Shown here: positions 51,065 through 59,981 of the stretch, piece after piece
Layout: each line of letters starts with the position of its first letter
How positions within the stretch are numbered: the stretch's first letter is position 1
Origin: an uncultured Eubacteriales bacterium
Lineage (GTDB): Bacteria > Bacillota > Clostridia > Oscillospirales > Acutalibacteraceae
DNA length: 64,000 nucleotides
Direction: 5' to 3'
Assembly: GCA_934695425.1 (NCBI GenBank)
Contig: CAKUVH010000002.1
Location: 142,315 to 206,314 of the forward strand
Notes under the pieces: model-generated
Told to the model about the DNA's origin: nothing
Seen by the model: the letters and a program-made list of their open reading frames with translations, nothing else
Database searches by the model: none
Position numbers and translations under genes: made by a program

Positions 51065-54000
51065 ATGGATTTTAATATTTTTGAATCAATAAAAATAGGA
51101 TTAGCATCTCCGGATAAAATAAGAAGTTGGTCCTATGGAGAAGTAAAGAAGCCGGAAACTATCAATTACAGAACTTTAAAACCCGAAACAGATGGGTTGT
51201 TTTGTGAAAGAATTTTTGGGCCTCAAAAAGATTGGGAATGTCATTGCGGAAAGTATAAAAGAATAAGATATAAAGGAAAAGTTTGTGACAGATGCGGAGT
51301 AGAAGTTACTCGTTCCAAAGTAAGACGTGAGCGCATGGGACATATTGAGCTTGCAGCACCTGTTTCACATATTTGGTATTTCAAAGGAATTCCATCTCGC
51401 ATGGGTCTTGTTCTTGATATGTCACCCAGAATGCTCGAAAAAGTTTTGTATTTTGCACTTTATGTTGTTATTGATCCCGGAAACGTAAGAGAACTTTCGG
51501 CTCAACAATTTTTGACCGAAAAAGAATACAGAGATATGCGCGAAAAATACGAAGATGATTTTGAAGCCGGAATGGGCGCAGAAGCTATTAAAAAACTTTT
51601 GGAAAGAATAGATTTAGAAGAACTTTCAGAAGAAATTAAAGAATCTTTGGTTACTGCTGCAGGTCAGAAAAAATTAAGACTTTTGAAACGTTTGGAAGCA
51701 GTTGAATCTTTCAGAATATCCGGCAACCGTCCGGAGTGGATGATTTTGGATGTTCTTCCTGTAATACCTCCCGATTTGAGACCTATGGTTCAACTTGACG
51801 GCGGTAGATTTGCTACGTCAGATTTGAACGACCTATATAGAAGAGTTATAAATAGAAACAATCGTTTAAAAAGATTGATGGATCTTGGCGCTCCTGATAT
51901 AATAATTCGTAATGAAAAAAGAATGCTCCAAGAATCAGTAGATGCCTTGATTGACAACGGCCGCAGAGGAAGACCTGTTACAGGGCCTAACAATAGACCA
52001 CTTAAATCTTTGTCTGATATGCTCAAAGGTAAGCAAGGAAGATTTAGACAAAACTTGCTTGGAAAACGTGTTGACTACTCAGGACGTTCGGTTATAGTTG
52101 TTGGACCGGAATTAAAAATTTATCAGTGCGGTTTGCCTAAAGAAATGGCACTGGAGCTGTTCAAACCGTTCGTCATGAAAAGATTGGTAGAAATTGGTGT
52201 TGTAAATAATATCAAAGCCGCCAGAAAAGCTGTAGACAGATGTAGACCCGAAGTATGGGATGCTCTTGAAAAAGTTATAAAAGGTCACCCTGTCCTTTTG
52301 AACCGTGCTCCTACACTTCATAGATTGGGAATTCAAGCTTTTGAACCTGTTCTTGTTGAAGGAAGAGCTCTTAAACTTCATCCGCTCGTATGTTCGGCTT
52401 ACAACGCTGACTTTGACGGTGACCAGATGGCTGTTCACGTTCCTTTATCAGCTGAAGCTCAAGCAGAAGCAAGATTTTTAATGCTCGCTTCAGGAAATCT
52501 TTTGAAACCTTCAGACGGTAGACCGGTAACCGTTCCGACACAGGATATGGTTTTGGGTTCTTACTACTTAACATTAGAAAAAGATGGCGAGCCCGGCGAA
52601 GGAAAAGTATTTAGAGATTTTGATGAAGTACTAATGGCGTATGACGCTAAAGACATTGGTTTACATGCCAAAATTAAAGTCAGAAGAAATATTAACGGCA
52701 AGCAAGTAATCACTCAAACTACTGCCGGAAGAATTATATTTAACGGTCCGATTCCTCAAGATTTGGGTTATGTTGACAGAACTAAACCTGAAAATGAAGG
52801 AAAATTGGAAATAGATTTCTTGGTAGGCAAAAAGCAACTTGGAAATATCGTGGACGCATGTATAAAAATTCACGGAACACAAAAAACTTCAGAGATTTTA
52901 GACAATATTAAAGCTCAAGGATTTAAATATTCTACAAGAGGAGCAATAACCATTTCTGTTTGTGACGCTGTTATTCCTCCTGCCAAAAAAGATATTCTTG
53001 CTCAAGCCGAACAAGACGTTGACCACATTGTAAGAGATTACAGAAGAGGTTTGATGTCCGATGCTGAAAGAAAAAATCATACCTTAAAAATTTGGGAACG
53101 CGCTACAGATGACGTTTCTCGTGCACTTCAAGACAATCTCGATAAATATAACCCGGTATTCATGATGGCAGATTCAGGAGCTCGTGGTTCTATGAGCCAG
53201 ATAAAACAGCTTGCAGGTATGCGTGGACTTATAGCTAACGCCTCCGGTGCTACAATTGAAATTCCTATCAGAGGTAACTATCGTGAAGGTCTTAACATTT
53301 TGGAATACTTTATTTCATCTCGTGGTGCAAGAAAAGGTTCTGCAGATACGGCGCTTCGTACGGCTGACTCCGGATATCTTACTCGTAGGCTTGTTGACGT
53401 TTCTCAAGAGGTTATCATTAGAGAAGACGACTGCGGTGCTACACATGGTATAACCGTTTTCGAAATTAAAGATGGAAAAGAATCCATCGAGAGCTTGAAT
53501 GAACGTCTCATAGGAAGATATCTCTGTGAAGACTTTATAGATTCGCAAACTAAAGAAGTTCTAGTTTCGAAAGATAAATTGATGGACAGCAAAGACGCCG
53601 AAATTATTATTTCTCACGGTGTACAAAGAATTGAAATCAGATCTATATTGAATTGTAGAGCAAAGCAAGGGGTATGTAAAAAATGTTATGGAGCTGACCT
53701 TGCAAACGGGCTTCCTGCTGCGGTTGGTGAAGCTGTAGGAATTATAGCCGCTCAGTCTATCGGTGAACCCGGTACACAGCTTACCATGAGAACATTCCAT
53801 ACCGGCGGTATAGCAAGCTCTGAAGATATAACTCAAGGTTTGCCGCGTGTTGAAGAACTTTTCGAAGGACGTAAACCGAAGCGTTTGGCTATTATAAGTG
53901 AAATTTCCGGTGTGGTAAGATTTGAGGAAATAAAAAATAGCAAAAATGTTATTGTTTATAATGAAGATTCCGGCGAAGAAAGAACTTATCTTATACCTTT

Positions 54001-54661
54001 CGGCTCAAGAGTTTGTGTTGAAGAAGACCAAGAAATTGAAGCCGGCGATATGATAACCGAAGGTTCTGTAAATCCTCATGACGTGCTGGCAATTAAAGGA
54101 CCTGAAGCTGTTGAAGCTTACCTTATTCAGGAAGTTCAAAGAGTTTACAGAATGCAGGGCGTTGATATCAACGATAAGCACATCGAAGTAATCGTAAGAC
54201 AAATGATGCGCAAAGTTAGAGTTGATGAGGCGGGAGATACCGGATTGATTCAAAATTCTATTGTTGATAAATCTGAATTTTTATCTGAGAATGATAAAAT
54301 CAAAGCTCGAAAAGAAGCCGGTGAAACAGAGCTTGAAGAAGCTTATTGTACCCCGATTCTCCTCGGTATTACAAAGGCATCATTGGCTACAGATTCTTTC
54401 TTATCTGCTGCTTCGTTCCAAGAAACAACCAAAGTTTTGACCGAAGCTGCAATAAAAGGAAAAGTAGATCCGCTTGTAGGACTTAAAGAAAATGTTATTA
54501 TCGGTAAATTGTTGCCTGCAGGAACAGGAGTTCATAGGTATAGAGATGTAACTATAGAGAAAAAATATGACCCCAGTGAAGATATTTTAAATACTGAAGA
54601 TATGCCTATAGATTCCGGGATAAATTATGATAGTAATACTTTTTTGGGAAAAAGTTTTTAA
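51065..54661 (+). CDS. rpoC: DNA-directed RNA polymerase subunit beta'
   Basis: 1198 residues. The N-terminal zinc ribbon (CHCGKYKRIRYKGKVCDRCG), the catalytic metal loop NADFDGDQMAVH, the bridge helix/trigger-loop region (ETTKVLTEAAIKGK-type segment) and the second zinc site (CRAKQGVCKKCYG) are all present. The ATG follows a GGGG site. It is co-transcribed with rpoB. Confidence 0.98.
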   Translation: MDFNIFESIKIGLASPDKIRSWSYGEVKKPETINYRTLKPETDGLFCERIFGPQKDWECHCGKYKRIRYKGKVCDRCGVEVTRSKVRRERMGHIELAAPVSHIWYFKGIPSRMGLVLDMSPRMLEKVLYFALYVVIDPGNVRELSAQQFLTEKEYRDMREKYEDDFEAGMGAEAIKKLLERIDLEELSEEIKESLVTAAGQKKLRLLKRLEAVESFRISGNRPEWMILDVLPVIPPDLRPMVQLDGGRFATSDLNDLYRRVINRNNRLKRLMDLGAPDIIIRNEKRMLQESVDALIDNGRRGRPVTGPNNRPLKSLSDMLKGKQGRFRQNLLGKRVDYSGRSVIVVGPELKIYQCGLPKEMALELFKPFVMKRLVEIGVVNNIKAARKAVDRCRPEVWDALEKVIKGHPVLLNRAPTLHRLGIQAFEPVLVEGRALKLHPLVCSAYNADFDGDQMAVHVPLSAEAQAEARFLMLASGNLLKPSDGRPVTVPTQDMVLGSYYLTLEKDGEPGEGKVFRDFDEVLMAYDAKDIGLHAKIKVRRNINGKQVITQTTAGRIIFNGPIPQDLGYVDRTKPENEGKLEIDFLVGKKQLGNIVDACIKIHGTQKTSEILDNIKAQGFKYSTRGAITISVCDAVIPPAKKDILAQAEQDVDHIVRDYRRGLMSDAERKNHTLKIWERATDDVSRALQDNLDKYNPVFMMADSGARGSMSQIKQLAGMRGLIANASGATIEIPIRGNYREGLNILEYFISSRGARKGSADTALRTADSGYLTRRLVDVSQEVIIREDDCGATHGITVFEIKDGKESIESLNERLIGRYLCEDFIDSQTKEVLVSKDKLMDSKDAEIIISHGVQRIEIRSILNCRAKQGVCKKCYGADLANGLPAAVGEAVGIIAAQSIGEPGTQLTMRTFHTGGIASSEDITQGLPRVEELFEGRKPKRLAIISEISGVVRFEEIKNSKNVIVYNEDSGEERTYLIPFGSRVCVEEDQEIEAGDMITEGSVNPHDVLAIKGPEAVEAYLIQEVQRVYRMQGVDINDKHIEVIVRQMMRKVRVDEAGDTGLIQNSIVDKSEFLSENDKIKARKEAGETELEEAYCTPILLGITKASLATDSFLSAASFQETTKVLTEAAIKGKVDPLVGLKENVIIGKLLPAGTGVHRYRDVTIEKKYDPSEDILNTEDMPIDSGINYDSNTFLGKSF

Positions 54662-54674
54662 TTTAGATTTTAAG

Positions 54675-54705
54675 ACGTCGGTATAAATTTTTATTTATAC
54701 CGACT
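54675..54705 (+). terminator. Hairpin after rpoC
   Basis: GTCGGTATAAA and TTTATACCGAC arms with a T-rich loop; the following T run is poor, so part of transcription may read into the carboxypeptidase gene. Confidence 0.55.
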
Positions 54706-54730
54706 AGTTATTGGTAGGGGATAATTTTAT

Positions 54731-56056
54731 ATGAAAAAATTGATTGTATTATTGTGCTCTTGCTCCTTGATTTTTTCTAATGCATTCGTAAGTTTTGCTG
54801 CCAATTTTTATCAGGATGAACTCAATTGCGACAGCGTTTATGTGGTTGGAAAAGAGAGCAATATGGCGGTTGTTGAAAAAAATATAGATAAAAAAAGAAG
54901 CCCTGCTTCTCTTACTAAAATTATGACTTATTTGGTATCCAAAGAAATTATAAAAGATATTAATAATGAAAAAGTTACCGTTAAAAAAGAAGTTTTAGAT
55001 AAAGTTGACCCTGAAAGTTCCGGCTGCGTTCTCAAAGAGGGAGAAAAGTTCACTCCATGTGAGCTTTTTCATGGCATGCTGATAAGTTCCTCGGGCTATG
55101 CCGCAATGGTTTTGGCGGATTACGCAGGCAATGGGGTAGAAAATTTTGTTAATCTGATGAATGAAAAAGCTGGGTATTTGGGTTGTGAAAATACTAATTT
55201 TGTAAATCCCGACGGAATATATAACGAAAATCAATATACCACAGCCCGAGATATGTATCTAATCACTCGAGAAGCAATGAAAGACCCATTATTTTTAGAT
55301 ATAGTAAGCAAAACGGAGTACAGCATGTTTGGTGATGCTCGAGACCCTATAATTACCACCAATAAGATGATAGACAAAAAAAGAGGCGGGGAATATTATT
55401 TATCCTGTGTAAAAGGTATAAAAACAGGTTACGTTGACGAAGCCGGAAGATGCCTTATTTCATACGCCGAAAAAGATAATAATACTTATATAACAGTTGC
55501 CATGGGAGGCCCCACTAAAGACGAAAACGGAAATTATATTGACAAAAATATGGCTATGATAGACACAAAAAATATTTATCTTTGGGCATTTCAAAATTTG
55601 AAAAGTGTAAAATTATTTCCTTCAAATTTCCCGGTAAAAGAAATAAAATTAGGACTGGTCAAGAGCAGCGATAAACTTTTATTGTCTCCTCAAAGCGATT
55701 TTTATCTTAATTTGCCGTCCGGCGTTTCTAAAGATGATATTTCCTTAGATTGCGATGTACCCGAATTTATTGACGCTCCTATAGAAGCGGGAAAAGTTTT
55801 AGGAAAGGCGTACGTTTCATATAAGGGAGAACAAGTAGGAAGTTTTAATTTAATTTCTACTCAAACATTTAAAAAGAATTATTTTCTACTCGTACTAAGA
55901 TGGTTGGACGCAATTTTTTCATCTCCTATATTTATATTTTTTGTAACTGCTTTTGTTATTTTTTTGATTCTATACGTAAGAGTGTGCGTTGTAAGATATA
56001 AAAACAAAAAGAGAAAAAATAAAATAAAAAAATTCACGAGAAATATAAAAAGATAA
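54731..56056 (+). CDS. D-alanyl-D-alanine carboxypeptidase family protein (S11) with a C-terminal membrane anchor
   Basis: 441 residues: signal peptide (LIVLLCSCSLIFSNAFVSFA), S11 domain and a C-terminal membrane helix (about 395-415, IFIFFVTAFVIFLILYV) with a basic tail. The SxxK motif SLTK and the KTG motif in GIKTGYVDEAG are present. The SxN motif, SAN in the other S11 enzyme of this window, aligns to SSG here (SSSGYAAMVLA), so the usual Asn is replaced. This may lower activity or change specificity. A terminator follows (arms TACCTACTG / CAGTAGGTA). Confidence 0.88.
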   Translation: MKKLIVLLCSCSLIFSNAFVSFAANFYQDELNCDSVYVVGKESNMAVVEKNIDKKRSPASLTKIMTYLVSKEIIKDINNEKVTVKKEVLDKVDPESSGCVLKEGEKFTPCELFHGMLISSSGYAAMVLADYAGNGVENFVNLMNEKAGYLGCENTNFVNPDGIYNENQYTTARDMYLITREAMKDPLFLDIVSKTEYSMFGDARDPIITTNKMIDKKRGGEYYLSCVKGIKTGYVDEAGRCLISYAEKDNNTYITVAMGGPTKDENGNYIDKNMAMIDTKNIYLWAFQNLKSVKLFPSNFPVKEIKLGLVKSSDKLLLSPQSDFYLNLPSGVSKDDISLDCDVPEFIDAPIEAGKVLGKAYVSYKGEQVGSFNLISTQTFKKNYFLLVLRWLDAIFSSPIFIFFVTAFVIFLILYVRVCVVRYKNKKRKNKIKKFTRNIKR

Positions 56057-56080
56057 ATTTTAAATAATGCTATTTAAGTT

Positions 56081-56114
56081 TACCTACTGGTAGTTTTATC
56101 AGTAGGTATTTTAT
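56081..56114 (+). terminator. Intrinsic terminator after the carboxypeptidase gene
   Basis: TACCTACTG and CAGTAGGTA arms followed by TTTTATT. Confidence 0.82.
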
Positions 56115-56222
56115 TACAAAAAGTATTGCATTGTTTTTAGATATGATGTATAATAAACTACGCTTAATGTAATAATTTAAGTAAAATTAAACAAATTAAT
56201 ATGATTTAAAGGAGATGATACT

Positions 56223-56963
56223 ATGGTAAAACAAACAGCAGGAAGAGATGCTTTAAATGATTTTGCCCCTAAATTCGCAGAACTTAACGATGATGTTTTA
56301 TTTGGCGAGGTGTGGTCAAGAGAAGATAAATTATCTCTCAAAACCCGTTCTATTGTTACCATCACCTCGTTAATCAGTAAAGGAATCGTGGACAACTCTT
56401 TGTCATATCATTTAGACACCGCCAGAAAAAACGGAGTAACCAAAACAGAAATGGCAGAGATTTTAACTCACGTGGCTTTTTATGCAGGTTGGCCGAACGC
56501 TTGGGCGGCTTTCAGAATGGCAAAAGAAGTTTATAAGAATGATAATTCTAATGAAGAACACGGTGGGTTCTTTGGCCTCGGTGAACCTAATGTAAATTTT
56601 CAAAAATATTTTATAGGAAAGAGTTATCTCAAGCCCCTTACAGATAACAAGAAGACAGTATTCATTGCTAATGTGACCTTTGAACCCGGTTGTAGAAATA
56701 ATTGGCACATTCATCATGCCACAAAAGGTGGCGGACAAATTCTTTTATGTGTAGACGGTGAAGGCTGGTATCAAGAGGAGGGCAAGCCCGCACAGAGTTT
56801 ACACCCCGGAGATGTAGTCACTATTTCGGCAGGCGTTAAGCACTGGCATGGCGCGAAAGAAAATAGTTGGTTTAGCCATTTGGCAATTGAATGTCCCGGA
56901 GAAAATACACGTAATGAATGGTGCGAACCGGTTAGTGATGAGGAATATAAAAAATTAAAATAG
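56223..56963 (+). CDS. Carboxymuconolactone decarboxylase-like plus cupin fusion protein
   Basis: 246 residues. The N-terminal half (about 1-105) is a CMD/AhpD-like helical domain (LSLKTRSIVTITSLIS, LTHVAFYAGWPNAWAAF); the CxxC thiols of true AhpD are absent. The C-terminal half (about 130-235) is a cupin with metal ligands in WHIHHATKGGGQILL and HPGDVVTISAGVKHWHG. Such fusions are common in gut Firmicutes beside flavodoxins and reductases, with unproven substrate. AAAGGAG precedes the ATG. First gene of a four-gene redox cassette. Confidence 0.85.
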   Translation: MVKQTAGRDALNDFAPKFAELNDDVLFGEVWSREDKLSLKTRSIVTITSLISKGIVDNSLSYHLDTARKNGVTKTEMAEILTHVAFYAGWPNAWAAFRMAKEVYKNDNSNEEHGGFFGLGEPNVNFQKYFIGKSYLKPLTDNKKTVFIANVTFEPGCRNNWHIHHATKGGGQILLCVDGEGWYQEEGKPAQSLHPGDVVTISAGVKHWHGAKENSWFSHLAIECPGENTRNEWCEPVSDEEYKKLK

Positions 56964-57078
56964 ATCGATAAGGTTGCCGTTTAAAGGTAATTTGTCTATT
57001 TGATGTTTAATATTTATTATTGTGGCAAAAATAATACCGAAAACTAAAGATTTTAAATCAATAAAGTGGGTGCTTAAT

Positions 57079-57585
57079 ATGGATTTTGAAGTTGTTGTCA
57101 AAAATCGAACAGCAACAAGGAAATTTAAAACATCAAAAGTAGAAGAGTCTAAAATCGAAAAAATATTAAATGCAGGGAGACTGGCTCCGACCGCAAAAAA
57201 TTTGCAACCACAAAAAATATATGTTATTAAATCCGATACAGCTTTGAGTCAAGTCGATAAAATAACGCCGTGTAGATACGATGCACCTTTGTGCATATTG
57301 GTGTGTGCGGATAAGAATATAGCTTGGAAAAATGAAAATTATTCTTCCTACGAATCAGACGGAGCAATAGTCGCAACTCACATGATTTTAGAAGCCACTA
57401 ATCTAGGGCTTGGCAGTGTGTGGGTTAGATATTTTGATGTTTCTCAAGTTCAAAAGGAATTCAATTTACCTGAAAATATAATCCCGATTTGTTTAATGCC
57501 GATTGGATATGCAGCGGATGACTATAAAGAAAGCCCGCTTCACAACCAAAGAAAAGAGTTAAGCGAAACTACGTTATATATTTAA
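57079..57585 (+). CDS. Nitroreductase-family flavoprotein
   Basis: 168 residues with FMN-binding features of the family: RTATRKF near the N-terminus, a GRLAPTAKNLQPQKIYV segment and the C-terminal MPIGYAADD. The usual role is NAD(P)H-dependent reduction of nitro compounds, quinones or flavins. The short length fits the compact subgroup. ATG at 57079 is chosen because the family begins right after it; an in-frame GTG at 57022 has no ribosome site. The ribosome site is weak (AAGTGGG). Confidence 0.85.
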   Translation: MDFEVVVKNRTATRKFKTSKVEESKIEKILNAGRLAPTAKNLQPQKIYVIKSDTALSQVDKITPCRYDAPLCILVCADKNIAWKNENYSSYESDGAIVATHMILEATNLGLGSVWVRYFDVSQVQKEFNLPENIIPICLMPIGYAADDYKESPLHNQRKELSETTLYI

Positions 57586-57604
57586 AAATTAGGAGGTAAA
57601 AATT

Positions 57605-58084
57605 ATGAAAAAATCATTAGTAGTATATTTTTCAGTAACAGGAACCACAAAAACATTAGCGGAAAAACTTTCTAAGGAGGCAGATGCAGATTTATTTGAG
57701 ATTAAACCTGCCGTTCCATATACTCAAGAAGATTTAGATTGGACAAACGAAAACAGTCGTAGCACAATAGAAATGAAAAAAGATAAAACCATTCGTCCGG
57801 GAATTGCAAACAGAGTAGAAAATATGGATCGGTATGATAGAATCTATATCGGCTTCCCTATTTGGTGGTATGTTGCTCCTACTATAATTAATAGTTTCTT
57901 GGAGCAATACGATTTTGAAGGCAAAACAATTATTCCTTTTGCCACTTCCGGTGGTAGTGACATGGGTGACACAAACGAAGAATTAAAACCATCTTGTAAA
58001 GGTGCAAAACTATTGGATGGAAAATGTTTTTTGGCGAGTGTTCCTCGGGAACAATTAAGAGATTGGATTAGCGGTTTGAATTAA
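57605..58084 (+). CDS. Flavodoxin-like protein
   Basis: 159 residues with the FMN phosphate loop FSVTGTTKTLAEKL at the N-terminus, then IYIGFPIWWYVAPTIINSFL and FATSGGSDMG, typical of the long-loop flavodoxin_4 group. It is an electron carrier, probably partner of the neighbouring reductases. TAGGAGG precedes the ATG; 19 bases after the nitroreductase stop. Confidence 0.92.
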   Translation: MKKSLVVYFSVTGTTKTLAEKLSKEADADLFEIKPAVPYTQEDLDWTNENSRSTIEMKKDKTIRPGIANRVENMDRYDRIYIGFPIWWYVAPTIINSFLEQYDFEGKTIIPFATSGGSDMGDTNEELKPSCKGAKLLDGKCFLASVPREQLRDWISGLN

Positions 58085-58089
58085 TTAAA

Positions 58090-58127
58090 AAAGTTTGATG
58101 ATAGCTTTTTAGCTATTATCAAATTTA
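58090..58127 (+). repeat. Hairpin between the flavodoxin and aldo/keto reductase genes
   Basis: Long imperfect arms around a TTTT loop; no clear T run, so it may partly terminate or process the transcript. Confidence 0.5.
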
Positions 58128-58160
58128 CTTTATAAATCAAAAACAACAGGAGGAATTGAC

Positions 58161-59027
58161 GTGATTTTAAACGAAACATATAAAATGAACAACGGATTAG
58201 AAATCCCCAAATTAGCGCTGGGAACGTGGCTTATTGAAGACAATAAAGTAGCAGAAGCCGTTAGACAAGCCGTTAAAATTGGTTATCGTCATATTGACAC
58301 AGCTCAAGCCTACGGAAATGAACGTGGTGTAGGCGAAGGAATACGCACTTGTGGAATTTCTCGCGATAAAATTTTTATAACGAGTAAAGTGGCCGCGGAA
58401 CACAAAACATATGAGTCTGCCGCAAAGTCTATTGACGAAACATTAAACAAGATGCAACTTGACTATATAGATATGATGATTATTCACAGTCCTCAACCGT
58501 GGAAGGAAGTAAATCAATCCGAAAATAGATATTTTGAAGAAAATAAGCAAGTTTGGAAGGCTATGGAAAACGCCGTGGAGGCAGGAAAAATTCGTACCAT
58601 AGGAATTTCAAATTTCTTGGAAAGTGATATTGACAATATTTTATCTGATTGTAAAATTATTCCTGCTGTCAATCAAATACTTGCGCATATATCCAATACG
58701 CCGCTAGATTTAATTGATTATTGTAAAAGCAAAAATATTGTAGTCGAAGCATATTCTCCAATTGCGCATGGAGAAGCTTTAAAAAATAATTCAATAAAAG
58801 AAATGGCCGATAAGTATAATGTAAGCATCGCACAGCTGTGCATTAAGTATGATTTGCAGCTCGGTATGGTTGTACTTCCGAAAACTGCTAACCCGGATCA
58901 CATGAAGTCCAATGCCGACCTTGATTTTGTAATCTCTGATGAAGACATGGAAAAGCTCAAAACTATAGAACACATAAAGGATTATGGAGAACATAGCGGC
59001 TTTCCTGTTTTTGGAGGGAAATTATAA
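58161..59027 (+). CDS. Aldo/keto reductase
   Basis: 288 residues, NADPH-dependent carbonyl reductase with a TIM barrel. The catalytic tetrad is visible: Asp in YRHIDTAQAYGNE, Tyr in the same motif, Lys in FITSKV, His in MMIIHSPQP. The NADPH-binding segment VVLPKTANPDHMKSN is near the C-terminus. AGGAGG precedes the GTG start. Last gene of the redox cassette. Confidence 0.94.
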   Translation: MILNETYKMNNGLEIPKLALGTWLIEDNKVAEAVRQAVKIGYRHIDTAQAYGNERGVGEGIRTCGISRDKIFITSKVAAEHKTYESAAKSIDETLNKMQLDYIDMMIIHSPQPWKEVNQSENRYFEENKQVWKAMENAVEAGKIRTIGISNFLESDIDNILSDCKIIPAVNQILAHISNTPLDLIDYCKSKNIVVEAYSPIAHGEALKNNSIKEMADKYNVSIAQLCIKYDLQLGMVVLPKTANPDHMKSNADLDFVISDEDMEKLKTIEHIKDYGEHSGFPVFGGKL

Positions 59028-59037
59028 TTAAATATTT

Positions 59038-59060
59038 GCTTGTGCTTTCGAGCGCAAGCC
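59038..59060 (+). terminator. Hairpin with a TTCG loop after the redox cassette
   Basis: GCTTGTGCT and AGCGCAAGC arms around TTCG, with weak T-rich sequence beyond. Probably a terminator. Confidence 0.5.
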
Positions 59061-59144
59061 TTACTTATTGTTATGTGGTTTTGCTTTTCAGCGGCATTTT
59101 GTAGTACAATATATTAAGAATAATCAATAAAGGAGTTTTGATTG

Positions 59145-59816
59145 GTGTTTAAAAAATTTAGACTAATAATTTTATTTTTTGGTTTATTACTTTTTGGCGT
59201 AAGTTTATCCGCAATTTCATCCGAAGACACCTGTAAATTAGCAGAAAAATTAAAAATTGAACCCGAACAACTGCAGTCACTGTTGATTTCCGAAGACGGC
59301 AAAAATGAGCTCGTTCCGCTGACTGAAGACTATAGGAATTTTTATGTGGAACTTTTTTCTAACGAAGATAATGCCGAACACATGAAATATTACGGGAGCG
59401 GAAATTTAAGCACGGAAGAAAGGGCTCAAAAAATTTTCGAGTGGCGTTTATCCCGAATTTGGGATTATGAAATTCCCGCTTCTTTATCTTTTATTATTTT
59501 AAACGAAGATAAGCCGGCAGGATTTGTTGGAGTAGGTCCCTTGGATAGCGAAGATGCTCAGCCGGAAATCGCAAGAGTTATAGATAAAAAAATTTCCGGT
59601 AAAGGTCTTGGAACATTCGCCGCCCAGACCATAGTGCAACTCCTGCAACATCTAAAAACTGAAGGTGTCTATAATTACAACTGTTTGATTTCCACCAGTA
59701 AACCTGAAAATTTAGCATCGAGAAAATCAATAATGAAAGTCGGATTTGTTACGGATGAAAAAATAATTGAAAATAATTTTGGACTCGAAAAGGTGTACAA
59801 GTACGAGTTTAAGTAA
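59145..59816 (+). CDS. Exported GNAT-family acetyltransferase-like protein
   Basis: About 223 residues. The N-terminal hydrophobic stretch LIILFFGLLLFGVSLSA looks like a signal peptide or anchor (cleavage near residue 22). The rest carries a GNAT fold: strand FIILNEDKPAGFVGVG, then EIARVIDKKISGKGLGTFA with the acetyl-CoA pyrophosphate loop pattern (Q/R)xxGxG/A, and a late segment ENLASRKSIMKVGF typical of RimJ-type acetyltransferases. An exported GNAT is unusual because acetyl-CoA is a cytoplasmic cofactor. The start is GTG 59145 or TTG 59142, nine and six bases from AGGAG. The upstream promoter is TTGCTT with TACAAT at 59105-59110. Confidence 0.75.
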   Translation: MFKKFRLIILFFGLLLFGVSLSAISSEDTCKLAEKLKIEPEQLQSLLISEDGKNELVPLTEDYRNFYVELFSNEDNAEHMKYYGSGNLSTEERAQKIFEWRLSRIWDYEIPASLSFIILNEDKPAGFVGVGPLDSEDAQPEIARVIDKKISGKGLGTFAAQTIVQLLQHLKTEGVYNYNCLISTSKPENLASRKSIMKVGFVTDEKIIENNFGLEKVYKYEFK

Positions 59817-59848
59817 TAATCAAAAACCAATCTAATAACGAAATATAA

Positions 59849-59877
59849 ATCGGCCTATTTTGATGGGCTGATTTTTT
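59849..59877 (+). terminator. Intrinsic terminator after the exported GNAT gene
   Basis: ATCGGCC and GGGCTGAT arms (with G-U pairs) followed by TTTTTT. Confidence 0.7.
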
Positions 59878-59898
59878 ATACTATTATTTATATATAAA

Positions 59899-59940
59899 TT
59901 GTACAAAAAACTCTTGACAATATATATATATATATATAAT
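59899..59940 (+). promoter_or_regulatory. Half-palindrome plus (TA)n-tract promoter of the 960-residue protein gene; spacer 15
   Basis: TTGTACAA at 59899-59906, TTGACA at 59914-59919 and TATAAT at 59935-59940. Nine TA units give a 15-base spacer; one extra unit would give the optimal 17. Confidence 0.73.
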
Positions 59941-59981
59941 GTTACTGAACCAAGATTATAAAAATGAGAGAGGGGAATAAT

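Noticed and set aside
47550..54253. Long open frames on the minus strand inside rpoB and rpoC
   Set aside because: They have no ribosome sites or family features and lie entirely within strongly conserved polymerase genes.
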